In this document: positions 16,889 to 25,885 of the stretch, piece by piece
How positions within the stretch are numbered: position 1 is the stretch's first letter
How the letters are laid out: each line of letters starts with the position of its first letter
Notes under the pieces: generated by a model
Told to the model about the DNA's origin: nothing
Databases searched by the model: none
The model's input: the letters and a program-made list of their open reading frames with translations, nothing else
Made by a program: the position numbers and the translations under genes
DNA from: Chitinophagaceae bacterium
GTDB lineage: Bacteria > Bacteroidota > Bacteroidia > Chitinophagales > Chitinophagaceae
Length of the DNA stretch: 44,110 nt
Direction: 5' to 3'
Assembly (NCBI GenBank): GCA_017998385.1
Contig: JAGODE010000004.1
Coordinates: 1 to 44,110, forward strand

Positions 16889-18283
16889 TAGCTGTACCAC
16901 ATTTTCAATATGCAATGTATGCGGAAACATATCCACGGGTTGAATGCGTGTCACGGCGTAACTGGCATCGAGTAGCTGCAGATCGCGTGCCTGCGTGGCC
17001 GGATTACAACTCACATATACTACTGTGGGCGCCTGCATTTCCAGGATTTTCTGTACCAGCTTTTCGTGCATACCTGCACGCGGCGGATCGGTAATGATTA
17101 CGTCCGGACGTCCGTGCAGAGCAAAAAAATCATCGTTGCAGATATCGATCACATCACCCGCAAAAAACGCTGTTTTTTCCAGGCCATTAAGTGCAGCATT
17201 CTCCTTTGCATCATCGATAGCTGCAGCCACAAGCTCCACGCCAATAATACGACCTGCCTGACGGCTGCAAAAGATGCCGATACTTCCCGTGCCACAGTAC
17301 AGATCGTAAAGTGTTTCATTGCCCGTGAGCTCCGCAAAATCGCGGGTCACCTGGTACAATCGCTCTGCCTGGCGGGTATTGGTTTGAAAAAATGATTTGG
17401 GACCCACTTTAAATGAAAAATCCTCCAGCTTTTCAATTACATACCCTTTGCCATGATAAGCTACCGGCTCCAGGTCATAGAGACTGTCGTTGTGCTTGGT
17501 ATTGATCGTATAAAGGAGAGTGGTGATTGCCGGAAACTGCTGCAGCAGATGATCGAGCAATGCCTTCCGCTCAGCCGGCCTGTCTTCGCCAAAAACCATA
17601 TTTACCATCAGCTCTCCCGTAGTACAGAGCCGTATCTGCATGGTACGCATAAAACCCTGGTGAGCGCGGATGTCGTAAAAGCTATACGCATGGCTGCGGG
17701 CAAAATCACGGGCGGCCAGCCTGATCGCATTGCCTGGTTCTGCCTGCAGATAACAGGTATCAATATTCACTACTTTATCAAATAATCCCCGGGCATGAAA
17801 GCCAGCCACATCCTGCTGTCCGGTAATGGTGAGATCACTCAGCTCTTCGCGGCGCAGGTAACGTTTGTTGCCAAACGTGTATTCAATTTTATTGCGATAA
17901 TACTCGGTTTCGGGTGCTCCCATAATCGGAAGCATTTCGGGCAACTGCATCTTACCGATCCGCTGCAGGTTGTCGCGCACCTGCCGCTGCTTATATCCCA
18001 GCTGTTTTTCGTAAGGCAGCATCTGCCACTGGCATCCGCCGCATACGCCAAAATGCGGGCAAAATGGCTCCACCCGGTCGGGGGAATAACTGTGAAAACG
18101 AATAGCCCGGCCTTCGGCCCAGTCTTTTTTGCTGCGTCCCAGCTGTATATCCACCACATCGCCCGGTACGGCACCCTCAATAAATATCACTTTACCGTCT
18201 ACGCGCGCCAGCGATTTACCTTCGGCCGCATAATCGGCCACCAGCACCTGGGGCAATACTATGTTTTTCTTTTTTCTGCTCAC
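16877..18283 (-). CDS. rlmD: 23S rRNA (uracil-5-)-methyltransferase RlmD/RumA family
   Basis: The protein has about 468 residues. An N-terminal TRAM domain (about 8-65) is followed by the iron-sulfur cysteines Cys75, Cys81 and Cys84 (CPHFGVCGGC) and a fourth candidate at Cys177 (NIDTCYLQ). The SAM-binding domain has FFQTNTRQAERLY, LYDLYCGTGSIGIF, TDPPRAGMH and the catalytic VYVSCNPATQARD. It methylates uracil C5 in 23S rRNA (U1939 in E. coli RlmD; the exact target here is inferred). The GTG at 18283 is chosen because a longer frame to 18409 would translate the repeat region, and a TAGCTTTG octamer ends five bases before this GTG. Confidence 0.9.
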   Translation of the reverse strand: MSRKKKNIVLPQVLVADYAAEGKSLARVDGKVIFIEGAVPGDVVDIQLGRSKKDWAEGRAIRFHSYSPDRVEPFCPHFGVCGGCQWQMLPYEKQLGYKQRQVRDNLQRIGKMQLPEMLPIMGAPETEYYRNKIEYTFGNKRYLRREELSDLTITGQQDVAGFHARGLFDKVVNIDTCYLQAEPGNAIRLAARDFARSHAYSFYDIRAHQGFMRTMQIRLCTTGELMVNMVFGEDRPAERKALLDHLLQQFPAITTLLYTINTKHNDSLYDLEPVAYHGKGYVIEKLEDFSFKVGPKSFFQTNTRQAERLYQVTRDFAELTGNETLYDLYCGTGSIGIFCSRQAGRIIGVELVAAAIDDAKENAALNGLEKTAFFAGDVIDICNDDFFALHGRPDVIITDPPRAGMHEKLVQKILEMQAPTVVYVSCNPATQARDLQLLDASYAVTRIQPVDMFPHTLHIENVVQLKKR

Positions 18284-18288
18284 GGGCG

Positions 18289-18296
18289 CAAAGCTA
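18289..18296 (-). promoter_or_regulatory. -7 promoter octamer at rlmD
   Basis: TAGCTTTG on the minus strand ends five bases before the GTG at 18283, which supports that start and suggests a leaderless transcript. Confidence 0.5.
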
Positions 18297-18300
18297 CGCA

Positions 18301-18475
18301 ATAAGGTATAAGGTCTGAGGCAGAAGGACAAAGTAAATGTGCTAATATGCCAGTGTGCTAATGATTTGAATATTTGGCGATTTGGAAATTTGAAGATGGG
18401 GGGAGGCAATGTGACCGTGTGCTGATAATATGCAATAAGTCCTTCTTACCCTTTACCTTCCGCCTTTCACCTTTT
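18301..18475. repeat. nested repeat: period-8 unit inside period-7 arms, between divergent genes
   Basis: The outer arms are purine-rich 18301-18334 (ATAAGGT, ATAAGGT, CTGAGGC, AGAAGGA units) and pyrimidine-rich 18439-18475. Inside lies a TGTGCTAAT / GTGTGCTAATGATTTGAA block (18338-18398). It sits between the divergent rlmD and thioredoxin-like genes, where a terminator is not expected. Confidence 0.75.
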
Positions 18476-18506
18476 TTTTACCTTAACTTTACAGACCATT
18501 CGGACT

Positions 18507-19943
18507 ATGAAGAAACTTCTCCTGATACCTGCCCTGCTCATCAGCGCATGGGCCTGTGCACAAGCTGGCTACGAGATCAAAGTCACCTTTAAGCCCTTCC
18601 GCAACCAGTATGTATACCTGGGGCACTACTCCGGTAAGCAGTTTCCCATCATTGACTCTGTAAAGCTCAACGATAAAAGTGAAGGTGTTTTCCGCGGATC
18701 TAAACCCCTCGGAGGCGGCATCTATGTAATTGCCTATCCTACCCGCGACCGCTTTTTTGAACTGCTGATTGATAAAAAACAGCATTTTGCGGTGAGTGTC
18801 GATACCGCCCATCTTAACAAACCTGTTTTTACCAATTCACCCGATAACCTGGTTTTTCTTTCTTACCAGGCCGAAATGGCCAAAAAAGGAATGGCAGCCG
18901 ACATGGCCAGTCGCCAGCTTAAATCAGCTGTCAACCCTGCCGACTCTGCCCACTGGGATGCCGAACTCAAGAAGACCAAAAAAGAGATTTCCGGTTATCG
19001 CAAAGACCTGATCAAACAACATCCCAATACACTGATCGCTGCCCTCATGCGGCTGATGGAAGAACCCGAAATACCCCCTGCAACCCAACACCCCGGCGGA
19101 CATTACGACTCCTCCTTTGCTTATCGCTACTTCAAGGATCACTACTGGGATGGTATCAACTTTTGGGACGACCGTATTACCCGCACACCGGCTTCACTGT
19201 TTGAAGACCGCCTCGACAAGTATTACAATACACTTGTAGTGCCACACCCCGACTCAACCATCAGGGAACTGAACTGGATGCTGGGATATGCCAGTGCCAG
19301 CAAGGAAATGACACGCTACCTGCTGGTAAAATTCATTACCCGCTATCTCAATCAGAAATACATGTGGGAAGATGCTGTGTATGTGCATCTCTTCGAAAAA
19401 TATTTTGCCAACAAAGATTACGACTGGCTCACCCCCCAGGGCAAAAAAATGATCACAGAAAGGGCTTATAACCTCATGGCAAATATTATGGGTAATAAGG
19501 CAGAAGACATTGCCCTGCCCGACTCTGCGGGTACCATCCGGATGTTATATGCCGATACAGCCACCTATACCCTGGTGTGTATCTGGGATCCCACCTGCGG
19601 ACATTGTAAGGAAACGCTGCCAAAACTGGATTCGATGTACCGAAGCAAATGGAAAGCTGCCGGTTTGCATATTTACGCCATGGCCCGCGAAACGGAAGGT
19701 AAAAAGAAAGACTGGACTTCTTTTATCAATGATCATCAGTTGCAGGACTGGACGCACGTATACTACTCTAAGGAAGATGAAAAAATGCGGGTAGATGCCG
19801 GCATTCCCAGTTATATCCAGCTTTATGATGCCCAGACGGTGCCTACTTTGTACCTGCTTGACAGAGATAAGCGGATTATGGCCAAAAAGCTCAGCTGGGA
19901 CCAGATAGATGAGATACTGCAGCTGAAGCTCAAAAATCAATAA
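18507..19943 (+). CDS. exported thioredoxin-like protein (DUF4369/DUF5106-type)
   Basis: The 478-residue protein has a signal peptide (about 1-19). An N-terminal beta domain (about 20-110; VTFKPFRNQYVYLGHY) resembles DUF4369, a helical middle part follows, and a C-terminal thioredoxin fold (about 335-478) carries the active site CGHC at 364-367 in WDPTCGHCKE and cis-Pro in TVPTLYLL. Such proteins are periplasmic thiol-disulfide reductases of the TlpA/ResA group common in Bacteroidota. The specific partner is unknown. The isomerase gene starts 56 bases later on the same strand, suggesting an envelope protein-folding pair. Confidence 0.87.
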   Translation: MKKLLLIPALLISAWACAQAGYEIKVTFKPFRNQYVYLGHYSGKQFPIIDSVKLNDKSEGVFRGSKPLGGGIYVIAYPTRDRFFELLIDKKQHFAVSVDTAHLNKPVFTNSPDNLVFLSYQAEMAKKGMAADMASRQLKSAVNPADSAHWDAELKKTKKEISGYRKDLIKQHPNTLIAALMRLMEEPEIPPATQHPGGHYDSSFAYRYFKDHYWDGINFWDDRITRTPASLFEDRLDKYYNTLVVPHPDSTIRELNWMLGYASASKEMTRYLLVKFITRYLNQKYMWEDAVYVHLFEKYFANKDYDWLTPQGKKMITERAYNLMANIMGNKAEDIALPDSAGTIRMLYADTATYTLVCIWDPTCGHCKETLPKLDSMYRSKWKAAGLHIYAMARETEGKKKDWTSFINDHQLQDWTHVYYSKEDEKMRVDAGIPSYIQLYDAQTVPTLYLLDRDKRIMAKKLSWDQIDEILQLKLKNQ

Positions 19944-19999
19944 GGGCCAATAAATAAGCTGGTTCAGCGTTATCAAAAACCACCTAAAATCCAGGGAAT

Positions 20000-21934
20000 A
20001 TGAAAATGAGATGGCTGACTGCAATGGCATTGGGCTTTAGCCTCACCGCCCAGTCACAAACCCTATTTACCTATGGAACTCATAAGGCCGATGCCAAAGA
20101 CTTTGTCCGGGCCTTTTCCAAAAACAACCAGGCTGCTCCCGCCGATAAGGCCAATGCCATGCGGCAGTACCTTGACCTGTATGTCAACTCGCGCCTAAAA
20201 ATACAGGAAGCCTATGACCGCAGATACGATACACTTCCTGAAATAAAAGCGGAGATCAGCAACCTGCGCGATCAGATCATCGACAACTACCTTAGCGATC
20301 CCAAAGCTCTTGACCGCCTCAGCCGCGAAGCTTTTGCCCGCAGCCAGAAGGATATTCATGTAGCCCATATTTTTATCAGCCTTGCCAATAGCAGCGGCCA
20401 GACAGACACAACGGCCGCCCGTAAAAAACTGGAGGAAGTAGAAAAACGCCTGGCCCGCGGCGAAGATTTTGGCACTGTAGCTGCCAAATACTCCGATGAC
20501 CCATCGGCAGCCAGCAACCACGGAGACCTTAATTATATCACCGCATTTACCCTGCCCTATGCCCTGGAAAATGTGATTTATTCAACACCGTCAGGTAAAA
20601 CATCCAAACCCTTTACCTCGCGCGCCGGGTATCATATCTTCAAGAATCTGGGTGAGCGTAAGGCGCTCGGACGGATAAAAATCCAGCAAATCCTGCTGGC
20701 TGTTCCCCCCGGAGCCGATGCAGCTGCCGTGCAGGCTTCTTCGCGTCTGGCCGATTCCCTGTACCAACAACTGACAACAGGAGCTGATTTTGCCAAACTG
20801 GCTACCACCTACAGCAATGACCTCGTAAGCTCCATTGCCAATGGCAATGTGCCCGAAATCGCCGTTGGCCAGTATGATCCTGCTTTTGAACAGTACATTG
20901 CCGGTCTTAAACCGGGCATCCTTAATAAACCTTTCCAGAGCAAACATGGATTTCATATTGTAAAGCTGCTGGAGATAAAGCCCGTGAGCACGACCGCCGA
21001 TGAGGCCACACTCGAAGCCCTGCAGCAAAAAGTGATGACAGACGACCGGTGGAAAACCGCCCGCGACTTCATTTATGCACGTGTGGGTCAGAAACCAGGC
21101 CTCCGCAAGACGAGTATCTCCGAAACTGCTCTGTGGGCCATCAGCGACAGCCTGCTCGATTATAAGCCGGCAGGGCTCGGCCGCAGCCTCACTCCGGCTA
21201 CGGTTGTTTTCACAATCGGCAAACAATCCTGGCGCATTGCCGACTGGATACAGTATGCTCAAATGAACCGTTACCGTACCGACCGCGGCGGCATTAAGCC
21301 CTACTCCGAACTGATGGATGAATTCCGCCAGCAGGCCATGTACCAGTACTACCGCGATCATCTCGAAGAATATAATGAAGACTTCCGCCAGCAAATGAGC
21401 GAATTCACAGACGGCAACCTCTTTTTCGAAATAATGCAGCAGGAGGTGTGGAATAAGGCACAGGCAGACAGCATGGCATTGTTGTCACTTTATCAAAAGA
21501 ATAAGGCTAACTACTACTGGAAAGAAAGCGCCGATGCCATTCTTTTCTTTTGCCCGGATGAAACAACAGCCAGCAATCTCATGAAGGAGCTGGAAAAAGA
21601 TCCTGCAGGATGGCGCCGTATTATGGAGCCATTGCGCGATCGTGTGGTGGCTGACAGCAGCCGTTTTGAATGGAGCCAGCTGCCCGGCCTCAACGGTAAT
21701 GCACCCAAAGCAGGTACACATACCGCTACCGTTATCAATCCTACAGACAATACGGCTTCATTTGCCTATGTTTTTAAAGTATATACCACCGCCTCGCCGC
21801 GCAGCTTCGAAGAGGCAAAAGGACTGGTGATGAACGATTATCAGAACATTCTGGAAGCTGAATGGATAAAACGCCTGCGTGCCAAATACCCGGTGAAGGT
21901 CAACCAGCAAACACTAAACAGCCTGACCAAATAG
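20000..21934 (+). CDS. periplasmic peptidyl-prolyl isomerase with two parvulin domains (SurA/PpiD-like)
   Basis: The 644-residue protein has a signal peptide (about 1-20). An N-terminal helical chaperone region (about 25-115) precedes parvulin domain 1 (about 118-218; HVAHIFISL to AGYHIFKN) and parvulin domain 2 (about 224-328; IKIQQILLAV to HGFHIVKLLEIKP). A long C-terminal part (about 330-644) has no motif I recognise. The layout resembles SurA with an enlarged C-terminal half and suggests a chaperone for outer-membrane proteins (inference). It probably forms a transcription unit with the upstream thioredoxin-like gene. Its stop codon is in the loop of the hairpin at 21920-21943. Confidence 0.9.
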   Translation: MKMRWLTAMALGFSLTAQSQTLFTYGTHKADAKDFVRAFSKNNQAAPADKANAMRQYLDLYVNSRLKIQEAYDRRYDTLPEIKAEISNLRDQIIDNYLSDPKALDRLSREAFARSQKDIHVAHIFISLANSSGQTDTTAARKKLEEVEKRLARGEDFGTVAAKYSDDPSAASNHGDLNYITAFTLPYALENVIYSTPSGKTSKPFTSRAGYHIFKNLGERKALGRIKIQQILLAVPPGADAAAVQASSRLADSLYQQLTTGADFAKLATTYSNDLVSSIANGNVPEIAVGQYDPAFEQYIAGLKPGILNKPFQSKHGFHIVKLLEIKPVSTTADEATLEALQQKVMTDDRWKTARDFIYARVGQKPGLRKTSISETALWAISDSLLDYKPAGLGRSLTPATVVFTIGKQSWRIADWIQYAQMNRYRTDRGGIKPYSELMDEFRQQAMYQYYRDHLEEYNEDFRQQMSEFTDGNLFFEIMQQEVWNKAQADSMALLSLYQKNKANYYWKESADAILFFCPDETTASNLMKELEKDPAGWRRIMEPLRDRVVADSSRFEWSQLPGLNGNAPKAGTHTATVINPTDNTASFAYVFKVYTTASPRSFEEAKGLVMNDYQNILEAEWIKRLRAKYPVKVNQQTLNSLTK

Positions 21935-21943
21935 GGTCAGGCT
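21920..21943. terminator. bidirectional terminator with the stop codon in its loop
   Basis: AGCCTGACC (21920-21928) and GGTCAGGCT (21935-21943) form a perfect 9-bp stem. The 6-base loop AAATAG contains the TAG of the isomerase gene. Downstream T-rich runs exist on both strands (GTTTAGTGTTTG on minus), so it also serves the convergent metF gene. Confidence 0.75.
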
Positions 21944-21968
21944 GCATAGTATGCGGCAATTGTTTTTA

Positions 21969-22919
21969 TCAAAGATTTTTAACCACTTCGGCTACCATCA
22001 TAGGGCGGCCCAGTGTATAATAATGCAGTACCGGCACGCCATTTTTCTTAAGATCGCGGCTCTGCTCTAATAGCCATTCGATACCAACCTTTTCTACCTC
22101 TTCGTCATTTTTGCATTTGAGGATAGCATTGGAGAGGTCGGCTGGCAGGTCAATATGAAATGTCTTGGGAATGACCGTCAACTGCTTGCGGGTATAGATC
22201 GGTTTTAATCCGGGTATGATGGGTACAGTGATACCCGCCTCGCGGCAGGCTTTTACAAATGCATAATACCTGGCATTGTCAAAAAACATCTGGGTTACGA
22301 TATAATCGGCGCCGGCATCTACTTTAGCTTTCAGGTACCGCAGATCGGTCTCCATATTGGGCGCTTCAAAATGTTTTTCCGGATAGCCGGCCACACCTAT
22401 ACAGAAAGTAGTCTTGCTCGTACTTTTCAGGTCCTCTTCGAGATAAACACCGGCATTAAGATTAACTACCTGTTTGATGAGGTCACTGGCATATTTATGA
22501 CCGTCTGCCTCGGGCTCAAACGCTGTTTCATTCTTGGCAGCATCACCCCGTAATACCAGCACATTGTCGATGCCCAGGTATTGCAGATTGAGCAGGGCAT
22601 CTTCTGTGTCGTTGACACTGAAACCGCCACAGATCAGATGTGGCACCGTGTCTACATCGTATTTATTCATAATAGCCGCACAGATACTTTCCGTACCCGG
22701 CCGCTTACGCACAACCACTTTATCAAAACCGCCATCGGCCCGTTTTTTAAATACGTGTTCGCTGCGGTGATACGTTACATTGATATAGGCAGGCCTGAAC
22801 TCCATAAGGGGATCCATATGATTGTAAAGCGCTTCAATGCCCTTGCCTTTGAGCGGGGGCAGTACTTCAAAAGAAATCAGCGTTTCTTTGGCCTGGCGGA
22901 TATGGTCTATTACTTTCAT
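21969..22919 (-). CDS. metF: methylenetetrahydrofolate reductase
   Basis: The 316-residue protein is the single-domain bacterial MTHFR (FAD-dependent TIM barrel). It has the catalytic Glu in LISFEVLPP, the FAD-binding LVLRGDA, TTFCIGVAGYPEKH, the QMFFDN strand, and VPIIPGLKPI. It reduces 5,10-methylene-THF to 5-methyl-THF for methionine synthesis. The length is close to E. coli MetF. The ATG at 22919 is preceded seven bases upstream by the TAGCTTTG octamer. It is transcribed divergently from lptB across a period-7 repeat. Confidence 0.95.
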   Translation of the reverse strand: MKVIDHIRQAKETLISFEVLPPLKGKGIEALYNHMDPLMEFRPAYINVTYHRSEHVFKKRADGGFDKVVVRKRPGTESICAAIMNKYDVDTVPHLICGGFSVNDTEDALLNLQYLGIDNVLVLRGDAAKNETAFEPEADGHKYASDLIKQVVNLNAGVYLEEDLKSTSKTTFCIGVAGYPEKHFEAPNMETDLRYLKAKVDAGADYIVTQMFFDNARYYAFVKACREAGITVPIIPGLKPIYTRKQLTVIPKTFHIDLPADLSNAILKCKNDEEVEKVGIEWLLEQSRDLKKNGVPVLHYYTLGRPMMVAEVVKNL

Positions 22920-22926
22920 TGGGCAG

Positions 22927-22934
22927 CAAAGCTA
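22927..22934 (-). promoter_or_regulatory. -7 promoter octamer at metF
   Basis: TAGCTTTG on the minus strand ends seven bases before the ATG at 22919. The predicted transcript start is close to the ATG itself. Confidence 0.5.
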
Positions 22935-23065
22935 GTATAAAGTAATAAGTTTTGAGTTAGAAGGACAAGAAAGGCAAATGGTCGAAGGTGAAAGGCAATA
23001 TAGCTTCTACTCCTTCTACCCTTTACCCTTTACCTTGTCATTTTATCCTTATACCTTTCTTAACT
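22935..23065. repeat. period-7 inverted repeat between divergent metF and lptB
   Basis: The purine-rich part 22935-22995 (GAGTTAG, AAGGACAAG, AAAGGCA units) faces the pyrimidine-rich part 23004-23065 (CTTCTAC, TCCTTCTACC, CTTTACC, CTTTACC units). Pairing is imperfect. It lies between two divergent genes, each with its own promoter octamer at the outer edge. Confidence 0.7.
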
Positions 23066-23096
23066 CGAACCATACTACACAGAGCCCCGAATACCT

Positions 23097-23104
23097 TAAT
23101 TTTG
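23097..23104 (+). promoter_or_regulatory. -7 promoter octamer at lptB
   Basis: TAATTTTG matches TAnnTTTG and ends six bases before the ATG at 23111, supporting that start over an in-frame start at 22988 inside the repeat. Confidence 0.5.
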
Positions 23105-23110
23105 TCTCCC

Positions 23111-24256
23111 ATGCCTATTACCATTTATGCAAAAGACCTGGTGAAGCGATACGGCAGCCGAACAGTCGTTAACCACGTATCGTTTGAAGTAAACCAGGGA
23201 GAAATCGTAGGATTGCTGGGCCCTAATGGTGCCGGTAAAACCACCTCTTTCTACCAGGTGGTGGGTCTCGTGCGGCCTGATGAAGGAAGTGTATTCCTGA
23301 ATGAGCAGGATATCACCAAACAGCCTATGTACAAACGGGCTAAAATGGGCATTGGCTACCTGCCACAGGAAGCATCTGTATTCCGTAAGTTAAGCGTTGA
23401 AGATAATATCAGTGCCGTGCTGGAAATGACGGGTCTCTCTAAAAGCGAACAACGAGAAAAGCTGGAGTCGCTGCTCGACGAGTTTCGGCTGCATCATGTA
23501 CGCAAAAGCAATGGAGACGTACTAAGCGGCGGAGAAAGACGCCGTACAGAAATTGCCCGCGCACTGGCCGTAGACCCCAAATTTATCTTGCTCGATGAGC
23601 CTTTTGCCGGCATTGACCCTATTGCCGTTGAAGACATTCAGGCCATCGTAGCACGGCTGAAATATAAAAATATCGGCATCCTCATTACCGACCATAACGT
23701 AACAGAAACTCTTTCTATCTGTGACCGCGCCTATTTACTTATTGAAGGCAAAATTTTCAAACATGGTACTGCCGAAGAGCTCGCCGGCGATGAGCAGGTA
23801 AAAAAGCTCTACCTCGGCCGCGATTTTGTGCTGCGCCGTAAAGACTGGCTGCACGAAGAAGCCCGGGGAGAAAATAAAATCACTCCCGCCACGCTCCGGC
23901 ACAGCCTCCAGTCAACAAGCCACTGGATCGATCGTATTAATGAGGCCGATGCCGCCTGGCGGCGGTCTGGCCATTCTTTGGTGACTGGTAAGAGCCGGGG
24001 GATCCTGGATTTAATCAGCAACTCTAGTCGTGATCCTCAGCACGAAGAAGCAATCGGCATAACCGATTTTAAAAAATACTTTGAAGAACTAAAGAGCTCT
24101 CTGCAGTTATATGCGGCACAGCAAAAAGATGAAGAATTCACCAATCGCCTGTCTCAACTCGAAATTGATGACAACGAATGGCTGGACGAGCATGTACGAA
24201 ATACCCTCAAAGGAAATCTTGCCATGCTGGAGCTGCTCCTCAACAGTCACGAGTAA
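23111..24256 (+). CDS. lptB: LPS export ABC transporter ATPase LptB with long C-terminal extension
   Basis: The protein has 381 residues; usual LptB has about 240. The ATPase part (1-243) is complete: Walker [10 protein letters not shown] (37-45), Q-loop YLPQEASVF, signature LSGGERRR (138-145), Walker [14 protein letters not shown] (158-170) and H-loop TDHN (193-196). The 'LSGGERRR' and 'QEASVF' variants are LptB hallmarks. It powers lipopolysaccharide extraction from the inner membrane with LptFG. Residues about 244-381 form an extra charged, mostly helical region ([10 protein letters not shown] to LLLNSHE) with no motif I recognise. It stays in frame without interruption, so it is not a sequencing join. 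The GH3 gene follows after 42 bases. Confidence 0.93.
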   Translation: MPITIYAKDLVKRYGSRTVVNHVSFEVNQGEIVGLLGPNGAGKTTSFYQVVGLVRPDEGSVFLNEQDITKQPMYKRAKMGIGYLPQEASVFRKLSVEDNISAVLEMTGLSKSEQREKLESLLDEFRLHHVRKSNGDVLSGGERRRTEIARALAVDPKFILLDEPFAGIDPIAVEDIQAIVARLKYKNIGILITDHNVTETLSICDRAYLLIEGKIFKHGTAEELAGDEQVKKLYLGRDFVLRRKDWLHEEARGENKITPATLRHSLQSTSHWIDRINEADAAWRRSGHSLVTGKSRGILDLISNSSRDPQHEEAIGITDFKKYFEELKSSLQLYAAQQKDEEFTNRLSQLEIDDNEWLDEHVRNTLKGNLAMLELLLNSHE

Positions 24257-24298
24257 TAAAGTGGCATATCTTTCAAATTCCTTATTTTGCCGGCAGCT

Positions 24299-25807
24299 AT
24301 GAGCTTGCTAAGTCCCGCCATATCATCACTGGCACGTATGCGTGCCTGGCGCATTGAAGGATGGAAAAACCATCCTGGCGACACGCAGCGCGAGGTATTG
24401 CAGGACCTGGTCACCTCTGCCCAGTACACCGAATTTGGCCGCCGCTACCGTTTTAGCGAACTGTTTAACATCAAATCGTTTAAAGATGCGGTACCGGTGC
24501 ATGAGTATGACGATCTGAAGCCCTACATCGAACGTATGATGCAGGGCGAGCAGAACATACTCTGGAATACCCCGGTTTACTGGTTTGCCAAAAGCAGCGG
24601 CACCACCAGCGACAAGAGCAAGTTTATACCTGTGAGCGAAGAGAGCCTGGAAGACTGCCATTTCAAGGCAGCCAAAGATGTGCTCACCATGTATTACCAG
24701 TACAATCCCGAGTCGGCCCTGCTTACGGGCAAGGGCCTGGTAATTGGTGGCAGCCACAATATCAACCCCATGAACAATGAGGCTCAGTACGGCGACCTGA
24801 GTGCCGTATTGCTGCAAAACACGCCTTTCTGGGGGCACTGGCTGCGTACGCCCGACCTTAGCATTGCACTCATGGATGAATGGGAAAGCAAGATCGAAAA
24901 ACTGGCAGCCAGCACCATTCATGAAAATGTAACATCCATATCCGGCGTGCCCACCTGGACCCTCGTACTGTTCAAGCGCATACTGGAGATAACCGGCAAA
25001 AAAACGATGGCAGAAGTATGGCCATCGCTGGAGCTGTATATGCATGGCGGCGTATCCTTTACACCGTATCGCCAGCAATTTGAAAAACTGATCGGTAAGC
25101 CTATTCATTACCTCGAGATGTACAATGCATCGGAAGGTTTTTTTGCAGCCCAGGAGCGGCCCGGAGATGATGGCATGCTGCTCTTTACCGATCACGGCAT
25201 CTTTATGGAATTTATGCCCGTAGGGGAATACGGCAAAAAACATCCCCGCACCATTGGCCTGGCCGATGTGGAAACCGGCCGCAACTATGCGCTTATCATC
25301 AGTACCAACGGCGGCCTGTGGCGATATCTGCTGGGCGATACCATCCAGTTTACTTCACTGGCCCCTTTCCGGGTAAAGGTATCAGGCCGGCTCAAACATT
25401 ATATCAATGCATTTGGCGAGGAGGTGATTGTAGATAATACAGATAAAGCCATTGCTGAAGCCTGCCACATCACCGGCGCGGTGGTAAATGATTATACGGC
25501 TGCGCCCGTGTATTTTTCTGCCGAGGCCAACGGCGCACATGAATGGCTGATCGAATTCGAAACCCTGCCTGCCTCGCTCGACCAGTTTCGCGATGCGCTC
25601 GATACCGCACTAAAACGTATCAATAGCGACTATGAAGCCAAACGCTACCGGGATATTGCACTTGGCCCCCCTGTGCTGCATGCGCTGAAACCCGGCAGCT
25701 TTAATACCTGGCTTCGCCAGAAAGGTAAACTGGGCGGTCAGCATAAAGTGCCCCGGCTTTGCAACGACCGGAAATATATTGAAGACATCCTTGAGCTATT
25801 GAAATAG
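24299..25807 (+). CDS. GH3 family acyl-adenylate/amido-synthetase-like protein
   Basis: This protein of about 502 residues is related to the GH3 (auxin-responsive) enzymes of the ANL adenylating superfamily. It has the ATP-binding motif SSGTTSDKSK (99-108), HGGVSFTPYR and YLEMYNASEGFFAAQ (the YNASE motif binds AMP), then YLLGDTIQFTSLAPFRVKVSGR, and the conserved end of the fold (LRQKGKLGGQHKVPRL). Plant GH3 enzymes join amino acids to acyl acids; the substrate of Bacteroidota members is unknown to me. The ATG at 24299 is preferred over the TTG at 24287, which is within a promoter-like TTATTTTG. It lies between lptB and a fabG-like gene on the same strand. Confidence 0.9.
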   Translation: MSLLSPAISSLARMRAWRIEGWKNHPGDTQREVLQDLVTSAQYTEFGRRYRFSELFNIKSFKDAVPVHEYDDLKPYIERMMQGEQNILWNTPVYWFAKSSGTTSDKSKFIPVSEESLEDCHFKAAKDVLTMYYQYNPESALLTGKGLVIGGSHNINPMNNEAQYGDLSAVLLQNTPFWGHWLRTPDLSIALMDEWESKIEKLAASTIHENVTSISGVPTWTLVLFKRILEITGKKTMAEVWPSLELYMHGGVSFTPYRQQFEKLIGKPIHYLEMYNASEGFFAAQERPGDDGMLLFTDHGIFMEFMPVGEYGKKHPRTIGLADVETGRNYALIISTNGGLWRYLLGDTIQFTSLAPFRVKVSGRLKHYINAFGEEVIVDNTDKAIAEACHITGAVVNDYTAAPVYFSAEANGAHEWLIEFETLPASLDQFRDALDTALKRINSDYEAKRYRDIALGPPVLHALKPGSFNTWLRQKGKLGGQHKVPRLCNDRKYIEDILELLK

Positions 25808-25885
25808 CTTTTCAGAGACCTCCATTCAACCAGAAATTCGCTTTATTTGCGCTTTATTGAAGACATCATTACTAAAAATAACAGC

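Noticed and set aside
18284..18409. N-terminal extension of rlmD
   Set aside because: It is a translation of the repeat region; the TRAM domain begins just after the GTG at 18283 and the octamer lies in between.
22988..23110. Upstream extension of lptB
   Set aside because: The added 41 residues are a translation of the period-7 repeat ([10 protein letters not shown]), and the promoter octamer lies after it.
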